Of a DNA stretch of 64,000 nucleotides, positions 41,318-51,936 are shown in pieces. The first letter of the stretch is position 1. The number at the start of each line of letters is the position of its first letter. The notes beneath the pieces were generated by a model. It searched no databases. It had not been told where the DNA came from and saw only the letters and a list, made by a program, of their open reading frames with translations. Origin of the DNA: Rhodococcus sp. W8901 (lineage in GTDB: Bacteria > Actinomycetota > Actinomycetes > Mycobacteriales > Mycobacteriaceae); the NCBI RefSeq assembly GCF_013348805.1, contig NZ_CP054690.1, positions 1,364,001 through 1,428,000 on the forward strand, in the 5' to 3' direction. Made by a program: the position numbers and the translations under genes.

Positions 41318-41784
41318 CCTCCGACGCTCACGACGAGATGGGCGCGAGCCTCGAGTGGATTGACCCCGCACCCGAGTGCACCCGCCACCGGTTCCGGGAT
41401 CAGCCCGACCTTGCGCAGGCCGACCTCGTGCCCGACCTCGAGCAGTGCGCGGCGCTCGAGTGGGGTGGCCCCGGCGGGCGCCGAGAAGACGGCCGTCGGC
41501 CGTCGACCGTACCGTCGGTGTGGGGCGACCTGCTCGATGACGGCCGTGACGAATGCCCGGGCCGACTCCAGATCCACGATCACCCCGTCACGCATGGGGC
41601 GAACCTGTGTGATGCCCGCAGGTGTGCGGCCGACGAGGTTGCGCGCATCCTGGCCGATCGCGAGGGCCCGGTGCGGATCTTTGTTCCGAACCAGCATGAA
41701 AGACGGTTCGTTCAGGACGATTCCGCCGTCCAGGGTTCCGACGACAGTGTTCGTAGTTCCGAGATCGATGCCAAGTCCACGCAC
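40795..41784 (-). CDS. mreB: MreB-like actin homologue
   Basis: 329 residues, the usual MreB length. Phosphate-1 loop GIDLGTTNTVVGTLDGGIVL, VIVDLESARAFVTAVIEQV, PTAVFSAPAGATPLERRALL, phosphate-2 VVSVGGGVSEVTAICFGGVI (the usual DIGGGTTE is altered to SVGGGVSE) and adenosine motif LMIGGGAMLRGLSQL. It would polymerise on the membrane and guide peptidoglycan synthesis. MreB is generally absent from the pole-growing Mycobacteriales, so its presence beside a SEDS-PBP fusion is notable. The 3' half is duplicated at 44647-45169. No MreC or MreD gene follows. Confidence 0.88.
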   Translation of the reverse strand: MRGLGIDLGTTNTVVGTLDGGIVLNEPSFMLVRNKDPHRALAIGQDARNLVGRTPAGITQVRPMRDGVIVDLESARAFVTAVIEQVAPHRRYGRRPTAVFSAPAGATPLERRALLEVGHEVGLRKVGLIPEPVAGALGCGVNPLEARAHLVVSVGGGVSEVTAICFGGVISHRSCQLAGEELTEALHHYLREEHQIMVGELTAERAKMGAPDTADEQSLVVEGLDAVTGRARLISLDVEEIVEALRPTTTGIVQTLTACLEDLPPQAISDVMSEGVLMIGGGAMLRGLSQLFEESFGLPVKTAERPLTCVAEGATACLDHPEVVAAYSG

Positions 41785-41879
41785 GTCGGCCTCCCGAAGG
41801 GAATCGAACGAGATGGGTTAGATGCTACGCATGCAGTCGACGTTCATGGCCGGTTTCGCGAGGCAGTGCTCGGTGCGGT

Positions 41880-42160
41880 GGGCGATTCGCGAGCATTTTT
41901 GCGAAGTGTGCCGGATCTTCCAACTCACCGACCTCCGCGAGAAGCGCGGTGCCGTAGAGCAATTCGTCGGTCTCGGCGAGGCTCGGGTCGTCGGTGCCCT
42001 CGGGGTGCGCAGCCCGTAGCCCCCACCAGCGGGTGCGTCGGGTTGAGTTCGAGGATCCGCTTGAAGTGCGGGACCTCCTGGCCCGAGGCTCGGTACATGC
42101 GCTCGAGCGCGGGCGTCATGGCGAACTCGTCACCGACGATGCACGCGGGGGATTCGGTGA
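41880..42160 (-). pseudogene. Diverged 3' fragment of htpG
   Basis: Minus-strand reading gives SPACIVGDEFAMTPALERMY, RASGQEVPHFKRILELNPTH and degraded ends, matching the C-terminal part of the intact HtpG encoded at 47366-47646. By eye roughly 85-90 percent of bases agree. Frameshifts and the lack of a promoter mark it as a relic. The fragment is fused directly to a FUSC fragment. Confidence 0.75.
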
Positions 42161-42336
42161 GGAAATCGTGACCGAGCGTGACACCGACGAGACCCGGCAG
42201 CGTCACGGCGACGGCGCCCCGCGCCGTTCCCGGCCAGCGGCGGCCGTCCCTCTGTACCCGAACCAGCGCGGGCCACGCCCGGGGCCGGCGTCGGGATCGG
42301 TGGAGTTGATCCCCGGTGTTCTTCGATCGACACGAA
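42161..42336 (-). pseudogene. Diverged 5' fragment of the FUSC gene
   Basis: The minus strand reads RAWPALVRVQRDGRRWPGTA then RGAVAVTLPGLVGVTLGHDF, matching the first 50 residues of the FUSC protein at 36190-36345, including RAWPALVRV and LGHD. It continues directly into the htpG fragment, forming a chimera in one open frame from about 42512 to 41925. Nothing suggests it is expressed. Bases 42337-42639 hold only a conserved leader region shared with the gene at 45929. Confidence 0.7.
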
Positions 42337-42459
42337 GACTCAGGGTGCGAAGCGGACGTCAGCGGTTGGTCGGCGGGCCGACTCGGCTTGCCCGGCGCCG
42401 CGGCCGAATCAACCACGCCGCGCCGCGTCCGCACTCGTAATGCTAATTCCACCTTCCGT

Positions 42460-42639
42460 TGCCTGAGTGAGATGTTAGATTTCCTTCGCCTATATGCAAG
42501 GGGGGCGCCCACCCATTCAGTCGGGGTCTGGTGGAGTTCGCGCAGGGTAATGGCGGCGCCATGATTTCTATGTCTTCATGCGATTAGGCGGAATGTCAAT
42601 AGATTGTTGCGCAGGCCAATCGAGGAAGGTCGTACAGCT
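42460..42639 (+). promoter_or_regulatory. Conserved leader shared by the repeat-protein genes
   Basis: Segments such as TTCGCCTA, CAGTCGGG, GTCTGG and the final CAATCGAGGA(A)GGTCGT recur in the same order upstream of 45929 (45765-45928), with parts also before 47004. This shows the genes were duplicated with their control region. CGAGGAAGG is the ribosome binding site. Confidence 0.5.
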
Positions 42640-43979
<1,340 letters not shown>

Positions 43980-44000
43980 GGGCACGACCCTCGCCGGAGG

Positions 44001-44049
44001 GACCAGACAGGCCGTCGCCGGTACCACCGAGACGACGGCCTGTCTGGTC
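44001..44049 (+). terminator. Strong hairpin after the first repeat-protein gene
   Basis: GACCAGACAGGCCGTCG (44001-44017) pairs perfectly with CGACGGCCTGTCTGGTC (44033-44049), 21 bases after the stop codon. Confidence 0.7.
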
Positions 44050-44452
44050 TCGGCGTTTCACCGTCCCACCAGCAGCCGGCACCACCGCACGATCTGGGGG
44101 GCGTTATCCGCCCTCTCGGTCGTTTGATTTGAGTGCTGATTCGAATTCACTCCGAAACCGCGGTCCAGGATTGTCGTGACAGTGCAGCGAGAAATTGCCG
44201 GTATTTGCCGAACCTCGCGCGCATGCGGCCGGTGATATCGGATGAATTACATCACTTGGAATTATGATTCCTTTAATGATTGATTCGTCCGGTTGGTTGC
44301 GATCCCGTATTCGGGGAACCGGGTAGTGGGTGTGAAAAGCATGCCGGCGGGGCTTCGCATGTGGTTCGGTGTCCGGTGCTCTGCGACGCGGACGCCCACG
44401 GAACGGCACCCGCGGGAGTGGAACTCCCGCGGGCGCGCTGAGCCGTGATCCG
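44050..44452. other. Gene-free spacer with a copied htpG-type terminator
   Basis: No gene seen. AT-richer in 44105-44300, possibly leftover leader sequence. At 44409-44433 CCCGCGGGAG / CTCCCGCGGG repeats the hairpin found after htpG (47297-47323), so this spacer also contains copied htpG flank. Confidence 0.5.
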
Positions 44453-45169
44453 GTCCCCCGAAATCGTTGTCACGGCGCTGGTTCGTGGCGGTGGATTCGG
44501 ATCGGCGACGTCCGGTCCCGTGGTCAAGGCGCTCCTGGAGCGTTACCTCGCGGGGCGACCGGCACCGGCGCCGGGTCGGTGATAGCTGTTGTGGGTGATC
44601 CCCCGCTGCGGATCGGACGCTGCGGGGGATCGGAGGATGTGGGAGATCAGCCGCTGTAGGCGGCGACGACCTCGGGGTGATCCAGGCAGGCCGTGGCGCC
44701 TTCGGCGACGCATGTGAGCGGTCGCTCGGCGGTCTTCACCGGGAGACCGAACGATTCTTCGAACAGTTGGGACAGCCCGCGGAGCATCGCTCCGCCTCCG
44801 ATCATCAGGACGCCTTCGGACATGACGTCGCTGATCGCTTGCGGGGGAAGGTCTTCCAGGCAGGCGGTCAGCGTCTGCACGATTCCGGTCGTGGTCGGTC
44901 GTAGCGCTTCCACGATCTCCTCGACGTCGAGTGAGATCAGTCGTGCGCGGCCTGTGACGGCGTCGAGTCCCTCCACCACGAGCGACTGTTCGTCGGCTGT
45001 GTCGGGTGCGCCCATCTTGGCGCGCTCCGCGGTCAGCTCGCCGACCATGATCTGGTGCTCCTCGCGCAGGTAGTGGTGCAGCGCCTCGGTCAGTTCCTCC
45101 CCGGCCAGTTGGCAACTGCGGTGCGAGATCACGCCGCCGAAACAGATGGCGGTGACCTTCGAGACACCG
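44453..45169. repeat. 717-bp duplicated segment, copy 2
   Basis: Copy of 40601-41317. It contains the last 130 bases of the SEDS-PBP frame (open at its 5' side), the convergent hairpin and the C-terminal part of mreB on the minus strand up to about residue 155. High identity indicates a recent duplication or ongoing gene conversion. In direct orientation with copy 1, it encloses the first repeat-protein gene. Confidence 0.9.
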
Positions 45170-45690
45170 GCCGGCGCCGAGAAGACGGCCGTCGGCCGCC
45201 GACCGTACCGCCGGTGCGGGGCGACCTGCTCGATGACGGCCGTGACGAATGCCCGGGCCGACTCCAGATCCACGATCAAGGCGTTTCGCGACAAGGACCT
45301 CGAAGCCGACACATCGGATCTGCACATCGAGCTCGACACCGACGCCCGCACTCTCACGGTGCGCTACAGCGGCATCGGCATGTCCCGCGACGAGGTGATC
45401 GACCTGATCGGCTCCCTTGTCAATACCGGGACCGCCGAATTGCGCTACTACACGGCGCTTCGCGCTGAAGGCGGCGAGCTGGAGCACCCTGCGCACTTCG
45501 CGAAGCCTGCTCGCGAACCGAGCTCGAGCTTGTCGAGCGCGTCGGACGCGTTGGAGGCGAGCGCGCGGAGGGAGGTACCCCGTCGCACATGGGGCGAACC
45601 TGTGCGATGCCTTGTCTTTGTTGGAGTACACCGAATGGATCATCAGATCCAGGATCTGGCGAGTCTCGGTTTGGAAGCGGATTCGTAACT
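45170..45690. pseudogene. Mosaic of mreB and htpG fragments
   Basis: From left to right: 45170-45277 matches mreB (41474-41583). 45278-45420 encodes, on the plus strand, HtpG residues KAFRDKDLEADTSDLHIELD and GIGMSRDEVIDLIG. Then comes an HtpG C-terminal scrap (GGELEHPAHFAK). 45520-45580 is HtpG 5' sequence in the opposite orientation. 45580-45617 is a short mreB piece (compare 41583-41616). 45618-45690 is htpG 5' sequence again (compare 49219-49290). None makes a functional gene. Confidence 0.75.
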
Positions 45691-45928
45691 GGCACAAACC
45701 ACTCCAAACCCCAGAATGCGGCAAATCGCATATGGCAATTTCGGCTTCCGCTACCCAATCGAAATGCTAGGTTGACTTCGCCTACACGCATGTGAGGCGT
45801 CAACCGTCAGTCGGGGGTCTGGCGGAGTTTCGTAGGGGCGATGGTTGCGTTTCAATGAATTTGATTGCATGCGGTTTGGGCGGATCGTCTTAAATTCTGC
45901 ATAGGTCAATCGAGGAGGTCGTGAAACA

Positions 45929-46957
45929 ATGCCAACCCACGGGAGCGGAAATCCCCGCACTCTGAAGATGAAGACCCGCATCATGATTGCCGCGACGGCG
46001 GCCACCGCGCTCACGGTCGGCGCGCTTGCGGTCGGGCACGCTGATCCTGAATCTGGAAGCCATGGATCAGTGGAATCCCTCGCCGCCCCGGTGTCGGGCA
46101 GCCTCGACGGCTCCGGAAGTCACGATGGCAGCTCTGGCAGCAAGGACGGCAGCCACGATGGCAGTTCCGGCGGCAGCCTGGGGAGCCTCGCTTCCGGTAG
46201 CAAGGATGGCAGCAATGAGGGGAGCCATGACGGCAGTTCCGAAGGCAGCCACGATGGCAGTTCCGATGGCAGCCTGGGGAGCCTCGGTTCCGGTAGCAAG
46301 GACGGCAGCAATGACGGGGGCCACGGTGGCAGCCTGGGGAGCCTCGCTTCCGGTAGCAAGGATGGCAGCAATGAGGGGAGCCATGACGGCAGTTCCGAAG
46401 GCAGCCACGATGGCAGTTCCGATGGCAGCCTGGGGAGCCTCGCTTCCGGTAGCAAGGATGGCAGCAATGAGGGGAGCCATGACGGCAGTTCCGAAGGCAG
46501 CCACGACGGCAGTTCCGATGGCAGCCTGGGGAGCCTCGGTTCCGGCAGCAAGGACGGCAGCAATGAGGGGAGCCATGACGGCAGTTCCGAAGGCAGCCAC
46601 GATGGCAGTTCCGATGGCAGCCTGGGGAGCCTCGGTTCCGGCAGCAAGGACGGCAGCAATGAGGGGAGCCATGACGGCAGTTCCGATGGCAGCCTGGGGA
46701 GCCTCGGTTCCGGCAGCAAGGACGGCAGCAATGAGGGGAGCCATGACGGCAGTTCCGATGGCAACCTCGGGAGCCTAGGGGCCCTGGGGAGCCTCGGCGC
46801 ACTGGGAAGCCTCGGAGCCCTGGGGAGCCTCGGGGCCCTGGGAAGCCTCGGTTCAGGCAGCCACGACGGCAGTATGGATGGCAGCCACGACGGCAGTAAG
46901 GATGGCAGCCACGACGGCAGTAAGGATGGCAGTAAGGATGGCAGCCACTGGGGGTGA
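45929..46957 (+). CDS. Secreted Gly/Ser/Asp-rich repeat protein
   Basis: 342 residues from ATG 45929 (CGAGGAGG upstream). The first 30 residues match the neighbouring repeat protein (PTHxxxNxRTLKMKTRIMIAATAA), with a signal peptide ending near VGHADP. The remainder is an uninterrupted series of units such as GSLGSLGSGSKDGSNEGSHD and GSSEGSHDGSSDG. The array is about 96 bp per long unit. It ends in a short GSLGALGSLGAL block and SMDGSHDGSKDGSH. Unlike the first gene it has no C-terminal membrane helix. The DGS repeats are acidic and could bind cations. Surface or matrix role inferred. Confidence 0.8.
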   Translation: MPTHGSGNPRTLKMKTRIMIAATAATALTVGALAVGHADPESGSHGSVESLAAPVSGSLDGSGSHDGSSGSKDGSHDGSSGGSLGSLASGSKDGSNEGSHDGSSEGSHDGSSDGSLGSLGSGSKDGSNDGGHGGSLGSLASGSKDGSNEGSHDGSSEGSHDGSSDGSLGSLASGSKDGSNEGSHDGSSEGSHDGSSDGSLGSLGSGSKDGSNEGSHDGSSEGSHDGSSDGSLGSLGSGSKDGSNEGSHDGSSDGSLGSLGSGSKDGSNEGSHDGSSDGNLGSLGALGSLGALGSLGALGSLGALGSLGSGSHDGSMDGSHDGSKDGSHDGSKDGSKDGSHWG

Positions 46958-47003
46958 CCGTTTTTGAATTGCTTCGTAGGCCTATCCCGAAGGTCATGAA
47001 GCG

Positions 47004-47143
47004 ATGTCAATTCACGGGAGGGGGAAATCTCCCGCACTCCGACGATGAGGACCCGCATCATGTTTGCTGCGACGGCGGCCGCGCTCGCGATCATCGCGCC
47101 TGCGGTCGGACAGGCTGATCCTGTCGACCTCATGAGGAAATGA
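47004..47143 (+). pseudogene. Truncated third repeat-protein paralogue
   Basis: From ATG 47004 the leader MSIHGRGKSPALRR resembles the start of the two intact genes but a one-base shift brings a stop. In the frame from ATG 47045, MRTRIMFAATAAALAIIAPA is a signal peptide like theirs, continuing VGQADPVDLMRK to a stop at 47143 where the repeats should begin. A 32-residue secreted peptide is possible, but it looks like a remnant. Confidence 0.6.
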
Positions 47144-47296
47144 ATTTCTCCCCAATGGTGCCGGCGGTTTGTTGCCTTGCCTCGTGCGACAACAAACTGC
47201 CGGCACCAGCGTTTCACGCTGATGCGAGCCGAGCGGAACTTTGATCGTTTGATCGTTTGATCGTTCCGCGGCCGCAATTGTTTCGATGCACAACGC

Positions 47297-47323
47297 GCCC
47301 GCGGGAGCAGGACTCCCGCGGGC
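47297..47323 (-). terminator. Terminator of htpG
   Basis: GCCCGCGGGAG pairs perfectly with CTCCCGCGGGC around CAGGA, 25 bases past the htpG stop. A near-identical hairpin is copied at 44409-44433. Upstream of it, TTTGATCG occurs three times in tandem (47240-47263). Confidence 0.65.
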
Positions 47324-47347
47324 CGCTGCCTCGAGTTGATAACGCGT

Positions 47348-49306
47348 CTAGATGGTGCGTGCCAGGCGGTTCGCGAGCATCTTCGCGAAGTGCGCCGGAT
47401 CCTCCAACTCGCCGCCCTCCGCGAGAAGTGCGGTGCCGTAGAGCAATTCGGCGGTCTCCGCGAGGCTCGGGTCGTCGCCGCGCTCGGCGTGCGCAGCCCG
47501 TAGACCCTCCACCAGCGGGTGCATCGGGTTGAGTTCGAGGATCCGCTTGAAGTGCGGGACCTCCTGGCCCGACGCCCGGTACATGCGCTCGAGCGACGGC
47601 GTCATGCCGAATTCGTCGCCGACGATGCAGGCAGGGGAGTCGGTCAGCCGAGTCGACAGGCGCACCTGCTTGACGTGGTCGTCGAGGGTGGAGGTGAGCC
47701 AGCCGAGGACGTCGGCGAACTGCTTGTCCTGTTCCTCGCGCTTGGCTTCGGCGTCCTTCTTCTCGTCCTCGGTGTCGAGATCGACCTCGCCCTTCGCGAT
47801 GGACTGGAGCGGCTTGCCGTCGAACTCGGGGACCGACGTCACCCACATCTCGTCGACCGGGTCCGTGAGGAGCAGCACCTCGAGGCCGCGGGCGCGGAAG
47901 GCCTCCATGTGCGGCGACGCCTCGAGCTGCTGGCGGGACTCGCCGGTGAGGTAGTAGATCTGCTCTTGGCCGTCCCTCATCCGCTCGACGTACTGCGCCA
48001 GCGTGGTCTGTTCGTCCTCGCTGTGCGTCGACGGGAACGAGGAGATCTCGAGCAGGGTGTCGCGGTTGTCGAAGTCCGACAGCAGACCCTCCTTGAGGAC
48101 CCGGCCGAACTGCGACCACACGGTCCGGTACTTGTCCCGCGACGTGTCGTCATCGTGCGTCATCATTTCGCGGATAGTGGTGAGGACCTTCTTGGTGAGC
48201 CGGCGCCGGATCGCCCGGATCTGCCGGTCCTGCTGCAGGATCTCGCGGGAAACGTTGAGCGACAGGTCCTGTGCATCCACGACACCCTTGACGAAGCGCA
48301 GGTACTCGGGCATGAGTTCCTCGCAGTCGTCCATGATGAAGACACGCTTGACGTACAGGTGGATGCCGGCGCGGTGCTCGCGCGAGAACAGATCGAACGG
48401 CGCGTGCGACGGGATGAACAGCAGCGCCTGGTACTCGAACGTGCCCTCCGCCTTCATCGGGATGACCTCGAGCGGGTCGTCCCACGAGTGGCTGACGTGC
48501 TTGTAGAACTCGTTGTACTCGTCGTCGGAGACCTCGCTGCGGGGCCGGGCCCACAGCGCCTTCATCGAGTTGAGCGTCTCGGTCTCGACGACGGTCTTCG
48601 GGGCGTCGTCGGTGTCGTCTGCATCGTCACTGCTCTTCGGGGCCGGCTTCTCGACGTCCATCCGGATCGGGTACGCGATGAAGTCCGAGTACCGCTTGAC
48701 GATTTCGCGGAGCTTGCGCTCGGCCGCGTAGTCGTACAGGTGGTCGTCGACGTCCTCCGGCTTGAGGTGCAGCGTCACCGATGTGCCCTGCGGGGCGTCG
48801 TCGACGGTCTCGATCGTGTACGTGGACTCGCCGCTCGAGACCCACCGCGTCGCGTGGCTCTCGCCGGCCTTGCGGGTCAGCAGCGTGACCTTGTCGGCGA
48901 CCATGAATGTCGAGTAGAAGCCGATACCGAACTGACCGATCAGTTCTTCGGAGGCGGCGGCGTCCTTCGCCTCGCGCAGCTTGCGGCGCAGCTCGGCGGT
49001 GCCCGACCTGGCGAGCGTGCCGATGAGGTCGATCACCTCGTCGCGCGACATGCCGATGCCGTTGTCGCGCACCGTCAGCGTGCGCGCCTCCGTGTCGACG
49101 TCGAGCTCGATGTGCAGGTCGGAGGTGTCGGCCTCGAGGTCCTTGTCGCGGAACGCCTCGAGCTTCAGCTTGTCGAGTGCGTCCGACGCGTTGGAGACGA
49201 GCTCCCGGAGAAAGGTGTCCTTGTTGGAGTACACCGAGTGGATCATCAGATCCAGAATCTGGCGAGTCTCCGTCTGGAACTCGCGTTGTTCGATACCTGT
49301 GGTCAT
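47348..49306 (-). CDS. htpG: Hsp90-family molecular chaperone HtpG
   Basis: 652 residues from ATG 49306 (AAGGGAACCAGGA upstream). Full set of Hsp90 signatures: EFQTETRQILDLMIHSVYSN, ELVSNASDALDKL, NGIGMSRDEVIDLIG, QFGIGFYSTFMVAD, and the C-terminal dimerisation region. ATP-dependent cytosolic chaperone. The intact source of the fragments at 41880-42160 and 45278-45690. It is convergent with the truncated repeat gene and 168 bases from the divergent regulator remnant at 49474. Confidence 0.97.
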   Translation of the reverse strand: MTTGIEQREFQTETRQILDLMIHSVYSNKDTFLRELVSNASDALDKLKLEAFRDKDLEADTSDLHIELDVDTEARTLTVRDNGIGMSRDEVIDLIGTLARSGTAELRRKLREAKDAAASEELIGQFGIGFYSTFMVADKVTLLTRKAGESHATRWVSSGESTYTIETVDDAPQGTSVTLHLKPEDVDDHLYDYAAERKLREIVKRYSDFIAYPIRMDVEKPAPKSSDDADDTDDAPKTVVETETLNSMKALWARPRSEVSDDEYNEFYKHVSHSWDDPLEVIPMKAEGTFEYQALLFIPSHAPFDLFSREHRAGIHLYVKRVFIMDDCEELMPEYLRFVKGVVDAQDLSLNVSREILQQDRQIRAIRRRLTKKVLTTIREMMTHDDDTSRDKYRTVWSQFGRVLKEGLLSDFDNRDTLLEISSFPSTHSEDEQTTLAQYVERMRDGQEQIYYLTGESRQQLEASPHMEAFRARGLEVLLLTDPVDEMWVTSVPEFDGKPLQSIAKGEVDLDTEDEKKDAEAKREEQDKQFADVLGWLTSTLDDHVKQVRLSTRLTDSPACIVGDEFGMTPSLERMYRASGQEVPHFKRILELNPMHPLVEGLRAAHAERGDDPSLAETAELLYGTALLAEGGELEDPAHFAKMLANRLARTI

Positions 49307-49473
49307 TCCTGGTTCCCTTCGGCAGCAGAACGTTCGACGCAAATGTTAGGACGAGGCCCGTGGTTTCCGCGAGGAAGGGCGACACCGACGTATCTTGGAA
49401 TCGGGCTTTCCGCGTCCGGACCCCGAGCGCTCGGGCTCTGTTGCAGCGCGTCGACCTGGGCGGAGGGACTGAG

Positions 49474-50910
49474 ATGGCGCCTTCCGCGACAGCACACCCT
49501 CTTCGCGGCCGTGAACAGGGAAATCTGCCCGAGGACGTCAGCAGCTTCGTGGGCCGCAGTTTCGAGGTGAAGGAGACGCGGCGGTTGCTGTCCGAATCGC
49601 GCCTCGTGACGCTGACCGGCCTCGGCGGGGTCGGTAAGACGCGACTGGCTCTCCGGGTCGCAAGGGATGCGCAGCGGACATTCGTCGACGGAACCTGGTT
49701 CGTCGACCTGAGCGAGCTCCACGATGCCGACCAGCTGGCGCAGGCAGTGGCGAGCACCCTGGGACTTCAGGACTGGTCGGTTCGGTCACCGCAGTCGGTG
49801 TTGATCGATCACCTGGCAGACCGGCGAACCCTCCTGTTACTCGACAACTGTGAGCATCTCGTAGGTCCTGTTGCCGCACTGGTGCAGACGCTGCTCAGGG
49901 CCTGCCTCGGATTGTCCGTGCTGGCGACGAGCCGTGAACCCCTCGGCATCGGCGGCGATGCGGTGGCCCTGTTCGAGCAGAGAGCCAGGGCCGTGGTGCC
50001 CGGATTCCGGCTCACCACCGAGAACAGCGCCACGGTCGCCCGGATCTGTGCGCGACTCGGGGGCCTGCCCCTGCCGATCGAGCTGGCGGCGGCCCGGCTC
50101 CGAGCGCAGTCCGTCGATCAGCTGCTCGAACGACTCGACGACCGCCTCCGCCTGCTGACCCGGGGCGACCGCACCACACCGAGCCGCCAGCAGACCCTGC
50201 GGCTGTGTATCGACTGGAGCTACGGCCTGTGCACCGATCGAGAACAGCGGTTGTGGGCTCGCCTGTCGGTGTTCGCCGGCAGCGTCGCGCTCGACGCGAT
50301 AGAGGGCGTCGTGGCGGACGACGGAGTAGACGGTGACCTGCTCGACGTCGTGACGTCCTTGGCCGACAAGTCCATCCTGATCCGGGAGGAGGTGGATGCG
50401 GCCGTGCGCTCGGCTTCGCCTGGTGCTTCGACGAACTCGCGTGGACCGCTGGCACGGAACGGCCCGAGCGGGCCGCGATGTTACTGGGCGCGTCCGACGC
50501 CCTGTTCACGGCGACCGGCAGCCCGTCGGCAACCTTCCAGGCCCTGGTCTCCTATCACGACGCGTGCGTGCGGGCGGCGCGTGAGGTGCTCGGGGACAAG
50601 GTATTCGATGCAACACTCGAGCGAGGAATGGCCATGAACCTCGACGAGGTCGTCGCCTGGGCCCTGGACTAGCGGAGACCGGAGACGCCGCTGCCGTCGC
50701 CCGCCGGTAGCAGCGCCACGCTGACCCCGCGCGAACGGTAGGTGGCCGCACCCCGTGGCCGAGGGCATGACGAACAAGGCGATCGCCGAGCGACTGGTGA
50801 TCGCTCCGCGCACAGTGGAGGGACATGTCGAGCACATACGCGACAAGCTGGGATTCAACTCGCGCGCACAGATCGCTGCCTGGACCGTCGAGAATCAGGC
50901 GGACGGTTGA
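49474..50910 (+). pseudogene. Decayed LuxR-family ATPase regulator
   Basis: ATG 49474 with CGGAGGG upstream. The N-terminal AAA/NB-ARC domain is good: LVTLTGLGGVGKTRLALRVA (Walker A), RRTLLLLDNCEHLVGPVAAL (Walker B), LGGLPLPIELAAARLRAQSV. Near 50395 the TPR-like centre is deleted and the frame shifts; the next frame carries FAWCFDELAW, then MLLGASDALFTATG and VSYHDACVRAAREVLGD, stopping at 50672. The LuxR HTH ([20 protein letters not shown]) survives near 50765-50850 but is preceded by an in-frame TAG and a frameshift. A regulator of this class is normally 700-900 residues. Confidence 0.8.
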
Positions 50911-51569
50911 TCTCCGGCGACCGGCACCGGTCGGTCCCGACCCAGGACCGGCCCGTCGATCGCGCAGAAGCTGTGGCACAGACCGGTGACGATCCGGTGC
51001 GCGCGTTCGGGGTCGAACCAGCGGTCGACGTGCGCCCAGTGGTAGGGGTGGGTCATGTAGGGGCCGGTCAGCCCGTCCACGCTCGCGTACTCCTGTTCCC
51101 ACACGTGGGTCCACCGGGTGCCGCACGACTCCCGCACGCGGCTCAGTTGGGAGGCGCCGATCGACGGTATGTAGTCCGGCATCGCGGCCGTCTCGGCCTC
51201 GAACTGCGCCACCAGGTCGGGATCCGTCGCGGGGTCGACCGCGACCAGCAGCGTCCGGTAGACCGTGGGCGTCGACGCGACGCTCGCCGGTCGCACGGCG
51301 CCGGTGTAGGTGACGCCGTCGATCTGGTCGACGGTCGGAACCCACAACAGGAAGTCCACGGCGTTCTCGACGCCGCGCCAGTCCGATTCGCTGTCGAACC
51401 GGAACTTGGCGACGAGGTCCCCGCCACGGATCCCACCCGGCAGGGTCGGCCGGACGAGGACGCTGCGGGCGTGCGGTTCGACGGCGTCGCGCAGGCCCGC
51501 GACCACGGCGTCACGTGCGGCGTCGTCGGCGGTGTCCGTGAAGCTGATCAACCTGATGACCTCAAACAT
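50895..51569 (-). CDS. Protein with two Dabb/EthD-like ferredoxin-fold domains
   Basis: 224 residues. Two alpha/beta-barrel halves: [20 protein letters not shown] with [10 protein letters not shown], and [20 protein letters not shown] with [16 protein letters not shown] and [14 protein letters not shown]. Such proteins dimerise and bind or process small aromatic or isoprenoid substrates. The start overlaps the stop of 51562-51933, showing coupling. The 3' end overlaps the relic of the LuxR regulator by 16 bases. Confidence 0.65.
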   Translation of the reverse strand: MFEVIRLISFTDTADDAARDAVVAGLRDAVEPHARSVLVRPTLPGGIRGGDLVAKFRFDSESDWRGVENAVDFLLWVPTVDQIDGVTYTGAVRPASVASTPTVYRTLLVAVDPATDPDLVAQFEAETAAMPDYIPSIGASQLSRVRESCGTRWTHVWEQEYASVDGLTGPYMTHPYHWAHVDRWFDPERAHRIVTGLCHSFCAIDGPVLGRDRPVPVAGDQPSA

Positions 51570-51933
51570 CGGTCACCACCGGAAGATCCGCGGCGGCGCA
51601 GGCAGTGGAGCGTCGACGGCTGGTCAGCGACCGGTCGGCGGACGCCCACCACTGCGCCACGTCCGGGTCCCGGCCCGCGGCCCACCGCTGCTGCCACCAG
51701 GCGTCGGCGCCGTGGACCGTCCAGGTGACGGTCACGGTGTTCGACTGGTCGTCGAGCCAGACCGGTGGGCTGACGAGGATGCGGTCGAGGGTGAGGCCGC
51801 GTGCACGGGCACCGGGTGCGTACTCCTCGAGGTACGACGCGAGGAACGCGCGGCCTTGTCCGGGCGCGACCACCATCTCGTCGACGACGTAGACGACCGG
51901 CTCCAGGGTCTCAGCGGTCTCGGGGGAGGTCAC
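51562..51933 (-). CDS. Small dimeric alpha/beta-barrel-type hypothetical protein
   Basis: 123 residues: VVYVVDEMVVAPGQGRAFLA, SYLEEYAPGARARGLTLDRI, and a Trp-rich part TWTVHGADAWWQQRW. The arrangement suggests a NIPSNAP/ABM-like fold, with low certainty. Middle gene of a three-gene operon, between the SDR and the Dabb protein, three bases after the SDR stop. Confidence 0.55.
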   Translation of the reverse strand: MTSPETAETLEPVVYVVDEMVVAPGQGRAFLASYLEEYAPGARARGLTLDRILVSPPVWLDDQSNTVTVTWTVHGADAWWQQRWAAGRDPDVAQWWASADRSLTSRRRSTACAAADLPVVTDV

Positions 51934-51936
51934 GGG

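Noticed and set aside
41203-42171. Plus-strand protein across mreB and the relics
   Set aside because: It is antisense to mreB and runs into shuffled fragments, with no family features.
44543-45724. A second, functional MreB gene in the duplication
   Set aside because: Copy 2 lacks the 5' half (about 156 bp are also missing inside) and is joined to htpG scraps.
46140-46960. CRISPR array or minisatellite
   Set aside because: A single open frame with a signal peptide runs through all repeats, and they encode GSxDGS units without spacers.
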